Positions 23,430 to 34,694 of a stretch of 64,000 nucleotides of DNA are shown piece after piece (position 1 is the first letter of the stretch; each line of letters starts with the position of its first letter). Made by a program: the position numbers and the translations under genes. Source of the DNA: Ipomoea triloba (lineage: Eukaryota > Streptophyta > Magnoliopsida > Solanales > Convolvulaceae); assembly GCF_003576645.1 (NCBI RefSeq), contig NC_044917.1, positions 12,081,629 to 12,145,628 on the forward strand. The letters are read 5' to 3'. The notes under the pieces were generated by a model, which saw only the letters and a program-made list of their open reading frames with translations, did no database searches and was not told where the DNA came from.

Positions 23430-24290
23430 GTATACACTTGACATTCAAACAAGAACATATTGAAAATTTGAAGTGTATGCTCAATGCGGGCTCTTTATAT
23501 GCGAATATGCAATTAAAATTTTTATTGTTTCTAACAATTCTATGCCATTCAAAACCACCCAACACAAATACATGCTCAGTTCCATGCGGGACACAAAAGT
23601 GTTTGATCATGCAAATAATAGCTTCCCAAACATCTATAGATTCAAGGAGTTTGGCCAACTTAAACCAGAAGAAATAATTTCTTCAGAGTTATTTGGTAAT
23701 ATTTTTTTTAGTATATGGTAACTTCATCTTTCAGCATATGCTGTCACACTTACTTATTTACAATTATATGAATTTGTAGAAATAGATTTAATTGGCTTTA
23801 TTTTGTCTATGCAATTACCCTGCACTACATTAGTTAATGGGCGAATGGATATTGTTATTCAAGATCACGAGTAAGTCATGTTTAAATACTAATTTTTCAT
23901 ATTATAGTTCTATTACTTCTTTTATCTTATTACTTTCAAAACAACTAAGCTTTATTGTATTTTATACAGAACAAATCTTTATGGTGCACTTTTTGGGACC
24001 AATATGTTGATTTATTGCTCCCACTTGTGAACCAGTTAGACCCTAAACTTGTTGTGTTGATAATTCAGATGTGTCGTACAAAGATGTATAATGCTAAAAT
24101 CTAATTTCATCTTGACTTGTGATGCTTTGTAAATATTACATGATTTTTATTTAAGAATTAAAACATCATATGAAGTTAACATTTGTTATCTTAATGATTA
24201 GGTGGGGTTTTAGTAACTAATACATTTGGTGCTACTAAGCTTGCGATGGATAATAATTGTCAACAAATTTGTGATTTCAAATTATTGTAC
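23430..24290 (+). pseudogene. RPA70-like single-strand DNA-binding protein remnant
   Basis: Several pieces in order resemble plant replication protein A large-subunit (RPA1-like) sequences: SMPFKTTQHKYMLSSMRDTK, NNSFPNIYRFKEFGQLKPEE and ISSELFGNI (23540-23700); GRMDIVIQDHE before a GTAAGT donor (about 23838-23872); then KSLWCTFWDQYVDLLLPLVN...VVLIIQMCRTKMYNAK (23974-24096); then VLVTNTFGATKLAMDNNCQQ (24210-24268). Introns appear retained, which argues against a processed copy. The blocks are in different frames, and I see no start, no zinc finger and no full OB-fold set. It may be a decayed gene or a transposon-associated RPA copy (plant Helitrons often carry one). Confidence 0.6.
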
Positions 24291-24350
24291 GTATTTTTTG
24301 TATTACAAATATTAAATATTACTAAGTTCGAATATTTAAGAATATTAATA

Positions 24351-24602
24351 CTCCCTTCGTCCCGAAATGGTTGTCCCATTTGCTTTTTGCACGTTTTTTA
24401 AGAAATTAAAGTAAATGTAATGTGCTTTTCAATTATGCCTTTCACTTTTTCACTTTTGGAAATAAAAGCAATAAAGAAAGTAAAAGTCATAAGGGTAAAT
24501 TAGGAAAAGTAGAATGATGGTGATGTTTAATTTTGGAAAGAGGGCAACATTTTCAAACAAACTAAAAATAAAAGTAAGACAGGTAAAATGGGATGGAGGG
24601 AG
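24351..24602. mobile_element. Stowaway (Tc1/mariner-type) MITE, 252 bp
   Basis: It begins CTCCCTTCGTCCCGAAATGG and ends CCCATTTTACC-type sequence in reverse (ATGGGATGGAGGGAG). The CTCCCTCCGTCCC-type ends are diagnostic of Stowaway, and TA duplications flank it (24349-24350, 24603-24604). Non-coding. Confidence 0.9.
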
Positions 24603-24874
24603 TAGTTTTTTAATAATTTGTAAAATCTTAAATTTTATTATAAGGTTGTATGTGAATCCTACACCAAATTTTGCACTTAGTACAATATCATCATTAACAA
24701 TAGCATATGAGATCAATAATGGGATACTCAATAGTGGATCCTCTGGTTATTCATCATCCAGGTCACATGATAGCGTGTATGGCTATTCATCAATTGAATG
24801 AACGAATGGGAAGAAGAAGCTCAGTAGAGGAGACCATTTTAGCCTTGCACTAACGTCTATCTAACTCATGTTTA

Positions 24875-24993
24875 ATGAAAGGACTAATAGTGGAACAATT
24901 CTGATAGTCAAGAGTTTAATTCGTCCAAATTAAAATACGATGACCAAATTTAGAAAATCACAATAGTCGGAAGATTATTGCTGAAATTAACTC
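24875..24993. mobile_element. Right end of a GAGTTAA-type Mutator-like element
   Basis: GATAGTCAAGAG, TCCAAATTAAAA, AAAATCACAATAGTCGGAAG and CTGAAATTAACTC run in the same order as the right TIR of the Pack-MULE at 56470-56597. No matching left end was found, so it is truncated. Confidence 0.7.
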
Positions 24994-25868
24994 AAATTTA
25001 ATTACATAATACAAAATGAATAAAATTATTGATATGCTATTTCTTTAGTAGTAATAATTTAATTACATAATACAAAATAAAAATACAATTATTTAAAAGA
25101 AAAAAAAAAAACAAACATAGAAAATAAGAATTAAAAAAGAGTTATACTACATGTACCCCAAATTCTACTCCATCACTTTTACTCTATAATGTGCGCCTTA
25201 GAAAAAAGTTCAACATCAAATATTTTTGTGAGAAGGAATAAAAATTGAGAGTAAGAATTAAGAAACGAGAGTTCATTTAGTATTTCATTTTAGAAATTGA
25301 AAGTCCACAACCCACCTCACTAATAAAAAATTAAATAAATTATATAATTACACCTCTGCTTGCAATTTCAAAACTTGGAGGAGGAATTCAGCCTAACTAA
25401 ACTACTGCCTAAGTAATTATTTTGTCCAAGCATGCCAACTATGCAAAAGATTGTAGCAAAAATAGCCAAACATATATTCATAATTCAAACATGAATTATA
25501 CATAAATTTCTCTATTCACCTTTCTAAAATGGTGATTTGTTTTCCTTGGAGTCTTCGTAAATTACACTTTGTCGCCAAATGGAGTTGAGAACATAAAACC
25601 CAGAGGTTTTAAGGTCAAGATAGAAAATATATAATGGCCTCAACTTTTTAGCAAAATGGAGATAAAGAAGAGTACCATTAATGAAATTGCAACATAAGAA
25701 AGTAAGAAACAAAAACTAAGCTGAATATGGCCTAACACCTCTGTTTGGATCACAATTTTTGGAGCTTATCTGCTATGGCCAAACATGCACTTAGGCGTAT
25801 CTTGTAGGGAAAATCCTCAACTTCTTACAAGCTGAATAACTGCCGTATGTTTTTCTTCTATTTTTTTT
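24994..25868. other. Intergenic DNA and TRIP4 3' flank
   Basis: AT-rich; no gene recognised. A 62-residue minus-strand frame (25524-25712) has no recognisable motif. The part next to 25869 would contain the 3' UTR of the TRIP4 homologue. Confidence 0.5.
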
Positions 25869-28623
25869 TTAGTTGTAATCTAAGGAGCATTCATTGTCAT
25901 CTGCAATATGGGGGGATCTTTTGTTAACAGAGGGTTCATGCCAAGACTTGGCATTTGAAGACCTTTCTTGTTTGCCACGTGCGAGTTCATTGGCATCATG
26001 TTGCACTCTTCCGGTAATCTCCAAGCACAACCCATTCTTCAAAACTTTGTTCGTGTCCTCCTTGGGAGTTCTCCTCGGGCCAGGATCAAGGAAGATCGGT
26101 TGTATCTTGAGATTTGGGCTTGGCTTAAAGCGTGCATTGTCCTTTTCCTTTTCCTCTTCCTCAGATGGCCGAAGTAGAATCCCATTATGTAACTCGCCCG
26201 AGACCTCATCTTGATTTAAAAGCACCTGCAAAATAGAGTAAAGGAAGGTGAACATTTTAGCCCACAAATTAGTTTGCATTGGAGTCAGAATAATATCAGT
26301 GTTATGCATGAGGGATAAGAAACCAAGGCCTTCCAAGCATTTAGGAAAGAAAATAAAAATAAAAAGAAAAGGATAATTAGCAAATGTCACCTTGCGTCCA
26401 ACAAGGTCAAATGTCACGACAACTTTACTGCGTTTGGCACGTTCAATCTCTTCTATCTCCTCCCTCTTCTTTCTTAAGAGTTCCTTTTCCTGTTTAGAAC
26501 ATAGAATGAAAAAATCAGCAGTATATATGCTGGATATTTGGACAAACATCACAAGATAATAGTTCATATATACCTCCATTGACAACCAGCTATTCCCTTC
26601 AATCTCATAGTAATCACTTTGGTCGTCTATTACTGTAGTACGTGCTGCAGCGTTGCGGTCGTAATCAACAAGCCTCTTTGCAAAGGCTTCAGCTGCTGCC
26701 TCAGCATCTGAAATTGGAAGTGCACCATCCAGACCAGCATAGGAGCTTCCTTCTTTGAGAACAAGAGACCCGCAAAAATTGCACGGCCCCTCACCTTCCT
26801 GTTCACAGACTATCTTCCCACAAGATAAACAATTGCTAATAAGCCTGTGCCTACGGGCCTGGCATGAACATGGCTTCCCTTGCTGAAATACAATGGATCC
26901 TTTTGCAGCCTCGGCAAGAGAAAGAACTTTTCCAGACTTCTTCTTTTTGGAATTGCTTTGACTCTGTTTTTGCTTGTTTTGTGAATCTGACGTCTCAGCT
27001 TTGGTTTGGCTTTCCTGCTTAACATGGACCTTATCATCTTTTCGTACTTTCACAGGCTTCTTAGCTCCAGCAGCAAAACTATCATTGGAAGGTGGCTTTA
27101 CATATGCATGCAATTGGGATGTAGAAGCATCTCGAGTGTTCTGATATAAGTTCGAATGACCCCTCCTCTTCAAGTACTCCTCTATTACTCCTTTTCCAGA
27201 TTCTTGCCCAATGATATTCTATTGATGACAAAAACAAGTAAAGCAAAACAACCTTCATTTCACACATTATGCTTCCACAAACAAATGAATGATAATTTTT
27301 TTTTTATCTTACTTGGGGAAGGATCATTTTTCCATGAAACAGTCAATTCTTCTAGTTATTTGGTATAAGGATTGAATTAGACTGAGAGAAGCTTATGATT
27401 GAAAGCACTTTGGTTCAAGAGATTTAACATTCCCGGGAATCTCACATAACCTAAGAATGTGAGAGGAATGTGATTCCCATGAAAACTACCAAAAATGAAC
27501 CAAAAACAAAGTTTGGAAATCTCACATTCCCTATAGTAATCTCATGTTCCCTGAAACCAAACAAGGGAATCTGAGGCTTGCCATATTCACATTCCTAAGG
27601 TTATGTGAGGTAACCTGAACCCCTTACAGTTTGACAATCAAGTTTACAAGTTACACCTTTGTATAACATTAGTTATTTCAGAATTAGGAAACTCCTAACC
27701 ATATATAGCTAAATTTATCATATCATTGTAGTTCTAAGGTTGAAATTCTTGAAGGGAGAAGCAATCTCAAATTGGATCAAACTAATATTGCCTCATTAAC
27801 ATACTCATCCAGTAATCACATCTAAAAAGTAGAAAGAGAAGGATCAAAACCAAAACTTGGATACCAAAAAGCATAATTTCCTAATCCTCTAGCACATAAG
27901 AATTTTCAACTCACTATACATGGGTAAATAGTTGCAGCATATACATTCACTTCAACAGAGTGAGTAAATATCTAAATGGTCAACAATCATAAGGCTGTAA
28001 ACTTTAAATCACGAAAAGAAAATAAAAACTTGCTTTCTAATGCAGACGAATGAAAAGCAGTAAGCAAACTTGTGAGGCAGCAGCATAGTCCACAACTTAC
28101 TAAACGATGCTCTAATGAGCATTTCTACAAACTATTGATCTCCATTAGGGAACTTTGTCAAGTGGAAAGAATAACCAGTTTACATGCTTAACTATTGATC
28201 TCCATCATATTTAGTAGGCTGCTTTTAGGTCATTAATTTCACCTGCATATGCTCTTGGACCAATACATATGATTTTAATGAGTTCAATATACCAATACTA
28301 ACAATTAGTGAAAAATGAAGCCAAGAATGGAAATTAAGATGCTTCCTAGAACATTGCATGCTCAGATTGCCAGTATTATCCATAAATTTCGAGATAATTA
28401 AAGCCAAATTAAGGGAAGAAAAGTAGAAATTGTGTATAAATTGCAGGTATGAAGACGAAGGGAAGAAAATCACATCAAGATATTCTTTCGCATCGAGGGG
28501 TGAAGCAAGCTCGCAGTAAGATACTAGACCCGATATGATTTCGCTATCCAAATCCAGACCCGTATCGATTCTCTTGCATAACTCCAGTAGCTCCTTCTCC
28601 AGCCACGCTCCAGATGATGCCAT
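25869..28623 (-). CDS. TRIP4: Activating signal cointegrator 1 (TRIP4/ASC-1) homologue, C2HC5 zinc finger
   Basis: The four coding exons are 28623-28474, 27218-26574, 26489-26391 and 26225-25869. All junctions are GT-AG and in frame, giving 416 residues. Exon 1 reads MASSGAWLEKELLELCKRID. The zf-C2HC5 finger is at residues 167-199 (CSC, NCLSCGKIVC, CNFCG; cysteines 167, 169, 180, 183, 188, 196, 199). The finger follows a basic, Ser/Lys-rich low-complexity stretch. A coiled, charged helix (KELLRKKREEIEEIERAKR) precedes TFDLVGRK. In animals ASC-1 is a transcription coactivator and part of the ASCC complex acting in ribosome quality control; the plant role is less defined. The human protein is longer and ends in an ASCH domain, which I do not see here. 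The 1.25-kb first intron carries a MITE. Reading the large exon alone from 27173 gives a false 434-residue product that runs through the introns. Confidence 0.9.
27425..27622. mobile_element. MITE-like inverted repeat in TRIP4 intron 1
   Basis: CTCACATAACCTAAGAATGTGA near the left end matches the reversed right end CTCACATAACCTTAGGAATGTGA, with further TTCCC/GGGAAT motifs between. A degenerate half copy (AAACAAGGGCATATGATA...) is at 36145-36213. No target duplication was established. Confidence 0.5.
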
Positions 28624-29461
28624 TCTCTCTCTCTCTCTCTCTCTCTTGCGGCCCCTCAAGTGATCAAGTTTAAAATGTGAAACAAATTTGATCCTGTGCT
28701 CCGCACAAAATAAAGAAGAAATATACATCCGATTAAATTATGCCATGTCATCATCAACCACTTTTGACGGTGACGTGGCTTTATATGATTGAACGGGTGC
28801 ATTCCATTTGTGTAAACCTCGCTATACAGTATCAGTAACTTTAGAGAAGAGAGATTAGAGGTTCAGTGCTTCTAGCCGCCACTCCACCATCTGAAAATCT
28901 AAGAATCGAAGACTGAAGACTTGAAGGAGACGAAGACGAAGCCTCCGCCGTACGCCATTGCCTGCTGCGCTGCTCCGCCGTACGCCATCGCCTGCTGCCC
29001 TGCCCCGCCGTACGCCATCGCCTGCTGCCCTGCTCCGCCGTCCGTAGCTTCTCGACGAAGGTACTCAGTCTGTCTACTCACAGCTCCTCTCCTTGATTTC
29101 TAGCTTGAATATAATGTTTTTTTTGGATAGACTAAATTCTCTATTTATGAAATTCATGAAACTTAGATTTGTATAATATTTTTTTGGATAAACCGAACCA
29201 AACTCTTTCAAACCGAACTAAACTACAATGCTACACCGAATGGTTTCATTTTTTTCAAAACCGAACAAACCTAAATCGAAGAAAAAAAAAAAAAAAACTA
29301 ATCGAATACCGAAACACCAACCCCTAATTTCTTCCTCAATGGTGTTTGATTGTTTGCTCTTTTGCCTAGTATTTCAGGTTACTAAAACAAATGAAATCAT
29401 AAACAATGAAATGTGTTTGATGGGTTTTCGTCGAATTATCAATTAGAATATTAGCAGTAAC
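28624..29461. promoter_or_regulatory. Divergent promoter region between TRIP4 and PPR genes
   Basis: The two start codons face away from each other 838 bp apart. The TRIP4 leader contains a (GA)n run next to its ATG (28624-28647). The PPR leader probably has an exon ending CTCGACGAAG at 29060 and a non-coding intron (GTACTC at 29061 to TATTTCAG at 29377). If so, the true intergenic part is only about 28735-28900. No TATA box is clear. Confidence 0.45.
28945..29060. repeat. 30-bp GC-rich tandem repeat in the PPR 5' leader
   Basis: CCGCCGTACGCCAT(T/C)GCC units start at 28945, 28975 and 29005, with a partial fourth at 29035. The spacing is exactly 30. Because 30 is a multiple of three, both strands stay open and encode a repeating decapeptide. 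I see no evidence that it is translated. Confidence 0.85.
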
Positions 29462-31804
29462 TTGGGAATGAGTCTTGCTGTGCTTCCTAAACATGTGGCA
29501 GCTGTCATAAGATGCCAAAAGAACCCATTGAAAGCATTGGAAATGTTCAATGCTGTGAAAAAGGATGATGGGTTTAAGCATAACTTGTTTACTTACAAAT
29601 GCATGATTGAAAAGCTCGGTTGCCATGGGGAGTTTGAGGCTATGGAACACTTGGTTGAGGAAATGAGGAAAATTTCTGATAATGGATTGTTGGAGGGTGT
29701 GTATATTAGTGTTATTAAAAGTTATGGGAAGAAAGGTAGGATTCAAGAGGCGGTTGATGTGTTCGAGAGGATGGATTTCTATAGTTGTGAGCCATCTGTG
29801 CAGTCATATAATGCTATTATGAATATATTGGTTGAATATGGGTATTTTAACCAAGCACATAAAGTTTATATGAGGATGAGAGACAAGGGGATCACTCCTG
29901 ATGTGTATACTTTTACCATTAGGATGAAGTCGTTTTGTCGCACAAATAGGCCTCATGTTGCTTTGAGGCTTCTGCATAATATGTTGTCCCAAGGATGTGT
30001 ATTCAATGCAGTTGCGTATTGTACTGTAATAGGTGGGTTTTATGATGTGAATTGCCAAGTCGAAGCAAATGAACTATTTGAGGAGATGCTTGGAATTGGA
30101 ATAATTCCTAATGTTACTACATTTAATAAGCTTATACATACCCTTTGTAAGAAGGGGGATGTCCAAGAAAGTGGAAGACTTCTTAATAAGGTATTTAAAA
30201 GAGGAGTTTTCCCAAATTTGTTTACGTTTAATATCTTTATTCAAGGCCTTTGTAGAAATGGAAAACTAGACGAGGCTGTGAAGATGTTAGACAGTGCAGA
30301 AAGGGGAGGTTTTACTCCTGATGTTGTTACTTATAATACAATCATTTGTGGCTTATGTAAGAGCTTAAAGGTTGTGGAGGCTGAATCTTTTTTGTTTAAA
30401 ATGGTGAACAGTGGGTTTAAGCCTGATGCTTTCGCATACAACACAATAATCGATGGATATTGCAAACTTGGAATGATACAGAATGCAGATAAAGTTCTTA
30501 ATTATGCGGCCTACAAAGGTTTTGTGCCTGACCAGTTCACATACATTTCCCTAATATATGGGTCATGTGAAAATGGAGACACAGACAGGGCCATAAGCTT
30601 ATTTCATGAAGCAACTAGCAAAGGTATCAAGCCTAATGTAATTCTCTATAACACATTAATCAAGGGGCTTTCTCGGCATGGGCTTATTTTGGAAGCTTTC
30701 CAGTTCATGAATGAGATGCCAGAAAAAGGATGCAACCCAGATACGTGGACATATAACACAATCATAAATGGATTGTGTAAAATGGGCTGTGTATCTGATG
30801 CCACCGATGTCATGAATATCGCGATGAACAAGGGGATTCTTCCTGACATTTTCACCTTTAACACTCTGATTGATGGTTACTGCAAGCTGTCAAAATTGGC
30901 TGATGCAATTGAGATTTTAAACACCATGTGGGAACATGGTATTGCTCCAGATGTTATAACATATAATACAGTGTTAAATGGCCTCTGCAAGGCCTCGAGT
31001 TCTGATGAAGTTATGGAAATGTTTAAAGTGATGGTGGAAAAGGGGTGTGATCCAAACATTATCACTTATAATATACTTATGGAGAGCTTGTGCAGATCTA
31101 GAAAATTCACAAGAGCTTTTGATTTGCTTGAGGAAATCGAAAGCAAGGGTCTGTCTCCAGATGTTGTGATTTTTGGCACATTGATTAATGGGTTTTGTGA
31201 AAATGGGGATTTGGATGGGGGCTATAAGTTGTTCCGAAGAATGGAGAGGCAATATAAACTATCTCAGACAACTGCGACTTACAATATTATGATAAATGCT
31301 TTTTCTGAGAAGTTAGAAATGGACATGACTGAATTGCTATTTTCTGAGATGAGTAAAACTGGTTGTGTCCCTAACAACTATACCTACCGTTGTATGATAG
31401 ATGGTTTTTGCAAGAAAGGAGACTGCGATTCTAGTTACCGCTTCCTCCTTGACAACATCGAAAAGGAGTTGCTGCCGTCACTACCAACATTTGGGCAAGT
31501 GATCAATTGCTTATGCATGAAGCATAGACTACGGGAGGCAGTTAGTACCATTCGCCTTATGGTGCACAAAGGTATTGTTCCCGATGCTGTGCATACAATT
31601 TTTGAAGCTGATAAAAAGAATGTCGCAGCACCCAAGATTGTTCTTGAAGATTTGTTGAAGAATAACCATATCAATTATTATGCATATGAACTCTTATATG
31701 ATGCCATTAGAGATAAGAAGCTTATGAAACCGAGGCATAAGAGGAGTAAATTTGCTGCAGCAAATGATGAACTATTGGATTATAGGGAGAGAGTGCACCT
31801 ATGA
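29462..31804 (+). CDS. P-class pentatricopeptide repeat protein (At1g74580-like)
   Basis: An intronless 780-residue protein made almost entirely of 35-residue PPR motifs. I estimate about eighteen from the repeated xPDVxTYNTxIxGxCKxGxxxxA pattern, for example TPDVVTYNTIICGLCKS, KPDAFAYNTIIDGYCKLGMI and LPDIFTFNTLIDGYCKL. PPR proteins bind organellar RNA through paired residues in each repeat and act in RNA processing, stability or translation. The C-terminus lacks E and DYW extensions, which places it in the P class. Conserved flanks recall Arabidopsis At1g74580 (N-terminal LPKHVAAVIRCQKNPLKALE, C-terminal KIVLEDLLKNNHINYYAYEL). I see no obvious cleavable targeting peptide before LPKHVAAV. 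A second Met (MGMS) two codons on could also be used. The length agrees with that homologue, so the gene looks intact. Confidence 0.95.
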   Translation: MGMSLAVLPKHVAAVIRCQKNPLKALEMFNAVKKDDGFKHNLFTYKCMIEKLGCHGEFEAMEHLVEEMRKISDNGLLEGVYISVIKSYGKKGRIQEAVDVFERMDFYSCEPSVQSYNAIMNILVEYGYFNQAHKVYMRMRDKGITPDVYTFTIRMKSFCRTNRPHVALRLLHNMLSQGCVFNAVAYCTVIGGFYDVNCQVEANELFEEMLGIGIIPNVTTFNKLIHTLCKKGDVQESGRLLNKVFKRGVFPNLFTFNIFIQGLCRNGKLDEAVKMLDSAERGGFTPDVVTYNTIICGLCKSLKVVEAESFLFKMVNSGFKPDAFAYNTIIDGYCKLGMIQNADKVLNYAAYKGFVPDQFTYISLIYGSCENGDTDRAISLFHEATSKGIKPNVILYNTLIKGLSRHGLILEAFQFMNEMPEKGCNPDTWTYNTIINGLCKMGCVSDATDVMNIAMNKGILPDIFTFNTLIDGYCKLSKLADAIEILNTMWEHGIAPDVITYNTVLNGLCKASSSDEVMEMFKVMVEKGCDPNIITYNILMESLCRSRKFTRAFDLLEEIESKGLSPDVVIFGTLINGFCENGDLDGGYKLFRRMERQYKLSQTTATYNIMINAFSEKLEMDMTELLFSEMSKTGCVPNNYTYRCMIDGFCKKGDCDSSYRFLLDNIEKELLPSLPTFGQVINCLCMKHRLREAVSTIRLMVHKGIVPDAVHTIFEADKKNVAAPKIVLEDLLKNNHINYYAYELLYDAIRDKKLMKPRHKRSKFAAANDELLDYRERVHL

Positions 31805-32885
31805 CAAGCTCAAACTCAAATGTCTGCTCCGTTGTTAGGGGTTATATAACAGTGGTCCTTAAGATACATGGTAAAAATCTCTGAATTTGTATATAAAATT
31901 AATTGAGAAATGAAAATTACTTAGTCATGCTACTGTTTCAGGGCCAGGTGAGCAATGAAAAACAGCTTACAAGAAAGTTAATTAGTTTATCCGACAGCAG
32001 CATACATAGCAGGTAATTGATTATACTCATTCTTACATCTTCTGTTTGTTTACTTTCTGATAGTGGTAATGAAATCTAGGGAAGCAAGTCTAGAAGGATG
32101 GTGCACACTTGAAAGTTCTTCTGCCTATCTCGGAGACAATTCAGAGAAGGAAGATTATCCATGTATTTGCACCTTCTTTGCGTAAAAGAGCAAATGAACA
32201 ATGAACCTTCTGTAAAGAGTGGTGTTAGAATGCTCTTCTTTCTGGCAATTCTCAGTCTTCTGCTGGTGCAAAGGTGATTCCTATTGAAATAGCATTCCTA
32301 TTCCTCTATTATATTCTCATTTTGTAAACCAAACAAGCTGTAAAAGAAAAACATTTGAAATTACAGCAGAATTATTGCAATCTGTTAACCCATCCTGCAT
32401 CTGGTATCTAAGCAGTTGAGTGTACCATTGTCTATCGGGATCAAAGAAGGAAGTCGTTTTATATATGCATCTGCCCCAGGGGGAAATGTGGCCATGGAAA
32501 TGGTTTGACACAGTGAGAATGTCAAAGGAACCAGTTCTTGTTGTGCCCATCAGAAATACACCTAATCACGGTTGACAACATGGATGCAAAGGTGTGATTT
32601 CGCCATCTGCCTGTCTTTATAATTTATATAAACATCTTAATTTGCTTGAATAATAGTATAGTAATTTGAGAAGAGAAAGGGAGTGTGTTTTTACCCAAAA
32701 AGAAAAAGAAAAACATAAAGAGGAAAGGAAGTGAGTCAATCTCTTGAACTAATGATCAATACATATTAGAGGGTAGGAAATAGAATGAGAGTACTGTAAC
32801 TCAAAATATATGACAAAAGTAAAACTCCCTAAAGAGTACACTTTCCCATAACATTTGTGTAAATATTAAATGAGACGTCTTGTCA
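31805..32885. other. PPR 3' flank and intergenic DNA
   Basis: No gene recognised. Part of this would be the PPR 3' UTR. A weak ATTCCTATT/AAACCAAACAAGC segment near 32280-32340 resembles the end of a Harbinger-type repeat. Confidence 0.45.
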
Positions 32886-32892
32886 CTAATAG

Positions 32893-33300
32893 GCTAGAGC
32901 ATCTACTGATTTTTTCTTGGTTTATGCAGGTTTTTTTAGTCTAGGGGGAGGTGAGAGGAAAAAGAAAAATGTACCTCATGGAAATTGAAGGTTTTTGTGG
33001 GACCTTGGCATGAAAAAAAACAAAGAAAGAGAAAAAAAAAAAAGAAGTAAAAGCCTGTTGCAACTTGCAGGTACGTGTTGGGCACACTTGCCGTGCCTAC
33101 CTAGCATGTGTAGTGCATGCACCAGCTACTCAGCTAGGCATGTAATAAGCTACAGTTTTGTTTTGACTTTTTTTTTTTTTGTTTTTGTTTTTGTTTTTTT
33201 TTTTTTTTTTTTTTTCGAATTTTCTTGTTTTGCTTTTATTTATCCTACGTGGCATTTTAAAAATCCCGAAAAAACTCCAATTAGATTGTTAAGAGCATCC
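32893..33300. mobile_element. MITE-like unit starting GAGCATCTACTGA
   Basis: GAGCATC(C/T) beginnings, A- and T-runs and a GC-rich inverted core (CTAGCATGTGTAGTGCATGC..., CAGCTAGGCATG) are shared with the next two units (33291-33660 and about 34030-34560). Boundaries are uncertain. Confidence 0.4.
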
Positions 33301-33393
33301 TTATCAATAGAGTTATTTCGCGGTTTTTTAGGAGTTTTGTAAGTGTGATTAGGAAAGAGAAAATGAGGAGAAAAAAAAAAAAAAAAACAAATC

Positions 33394-33554
33394 ATATTAA
33401 AAAAAAAATAAACAAAACATTAAGCTGTCAGCCGCGCATCAGGCGCAGCTGACGCGCCTAGCGGCGCGTGCACTGCACGCGCCCGCTAGGCGCGTCAGCT
33501 GCGCCTGATGCGCGGCTGACAGCTTAATGTTTTGTTTATTTTTTTTTTTAATAT
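33394..33554. repeat. Near-perfect 161-bp palindrome
   Basis: The left arm (from ATATT at 33394) and the right arm (to AATAT at 33554) are reverse complements across their full length. The only differences are one G/C indel near the centre and one base in the A/T run. The centre is GCGTGCACTGCACGC. The inner 120 bp are very GC-rich (CTAGGCGCGTCAGCTGCGCC). As RNA it would be a nearly uninterrupted hairpin of about 80 bp. Confidence 0.95.
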
Positions 33555-34029
33555 CACTTTGTGCGGCTGTTCGGCTGACGCGCCAGAGGTGTGCTTCTTG
33601 TTGGAATTTGTAACTGACATTTACTGTGCTAATATCCTTCATTTGCAGAAGGAACTTTTTTTTCTCTCACTTGGGTTCTCTCCCTTCCAAGTCAGCAGTT
33701 CCTGTACCAATAACCCCTCATTATCTTCTGATGGTGTTGCTCTAAGTACATATGCAGAATAATTACCGATGCCATCCTGACTCCTGTTTAGTTGACAGAT
33801 TTGACACAACACTTCTCCATGCCATTACATTAGGAAAATATTAGAGAGTACTTAATTTCCATTCTAATTGTTAGGACTCAAAAGTAAAAATTGGGGCATA
33901 TAAATAATGGCAACTTGGACATAAATTTTTATATTCATGGGGATGCTAATATGCCATAATGGCAGTGGTTGACTATCATTATTAAGGCACATGATCACCA
34001 TAGTTATAAGATGTGATAGAGATATAACA

Positions 34030-34560
34030 ACCCACTAACCCAGAGTGTAGAGAGAGAAAAGGAAAAGCTACTCTCCTAAATGTGCGTTTAGCGCAAGCTT
34101 CGCGCCCCGTAAAACTATTTTTAAATTTTGTTTTCTTTTCCCGATAGTTGTATTTTTATTTTTTATTTTTAATTTTTTTTTTTGCTTTTGTTCTATCTTT
34201 CCTTGTAATCTGACAAAAACTCATCAAAATTTATGCCTATTGAGGATACTCTAATTAGTTATAGTTTTTTTTTTTTTTTTTTAAGGGTTTTTGAGGTGCC
34301 AACTAGAAGAGAGAAGGGAGAAAAAGAAGGGGAGAACAAGAAAAAGAAAAAACAAAAACAAATCTGACAAAAATTTTTATTTTTTTTTAAGAAAAGAAGT
34401 AAAAAGCTTAGTATTACGCGCCTAGCATGGCGCGTGCAGCACGCCCCTACTGGGCGCGAATATTGCCTCTCTTGGTTTCTTTTTCTCCTTTTCTCTTTCC
34501 ATGCGGGCCCATTAAAAATCAACCCAGCAGTAATAAAAATAAAAACTCCTTAAAAAAATC
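34030..34560. mobile_element. Related GC-core repeat unit(s)
   Basis: TACGCGCCTAGCATGGCGCG followed by TGCAGCACGCCCCTACTGGG (34417-34456) is an imperfect version of the palindrome core at 33394-33554, and GCGCAAGCTTCGCG occurs at 34091-34104. T- and A-runs flank them as in the other units. Non-coding. Confidence 0.45.
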
Positions 34561-34694
34561 CAGATAATTGGAATCTTGAACATTGTATGTATCCAGCTTC
34601 TGTACCTAATAATTCAAACATCTTCCAGGATTTATGGCTTAATCTTGACCACCATAGCTCTCTTCCATTTGCATTCTTTGAGTGATCAGAATCC

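Noticed and set aside
25869..27173. 434-residue continuous reading of the TRIP4 locus
   Set aside because: It runs through two introns (YMNYYLVMFVQ... and the stretch after GRKV). The spliced four-exon model is in frame and keeps the family blocks contiguous.
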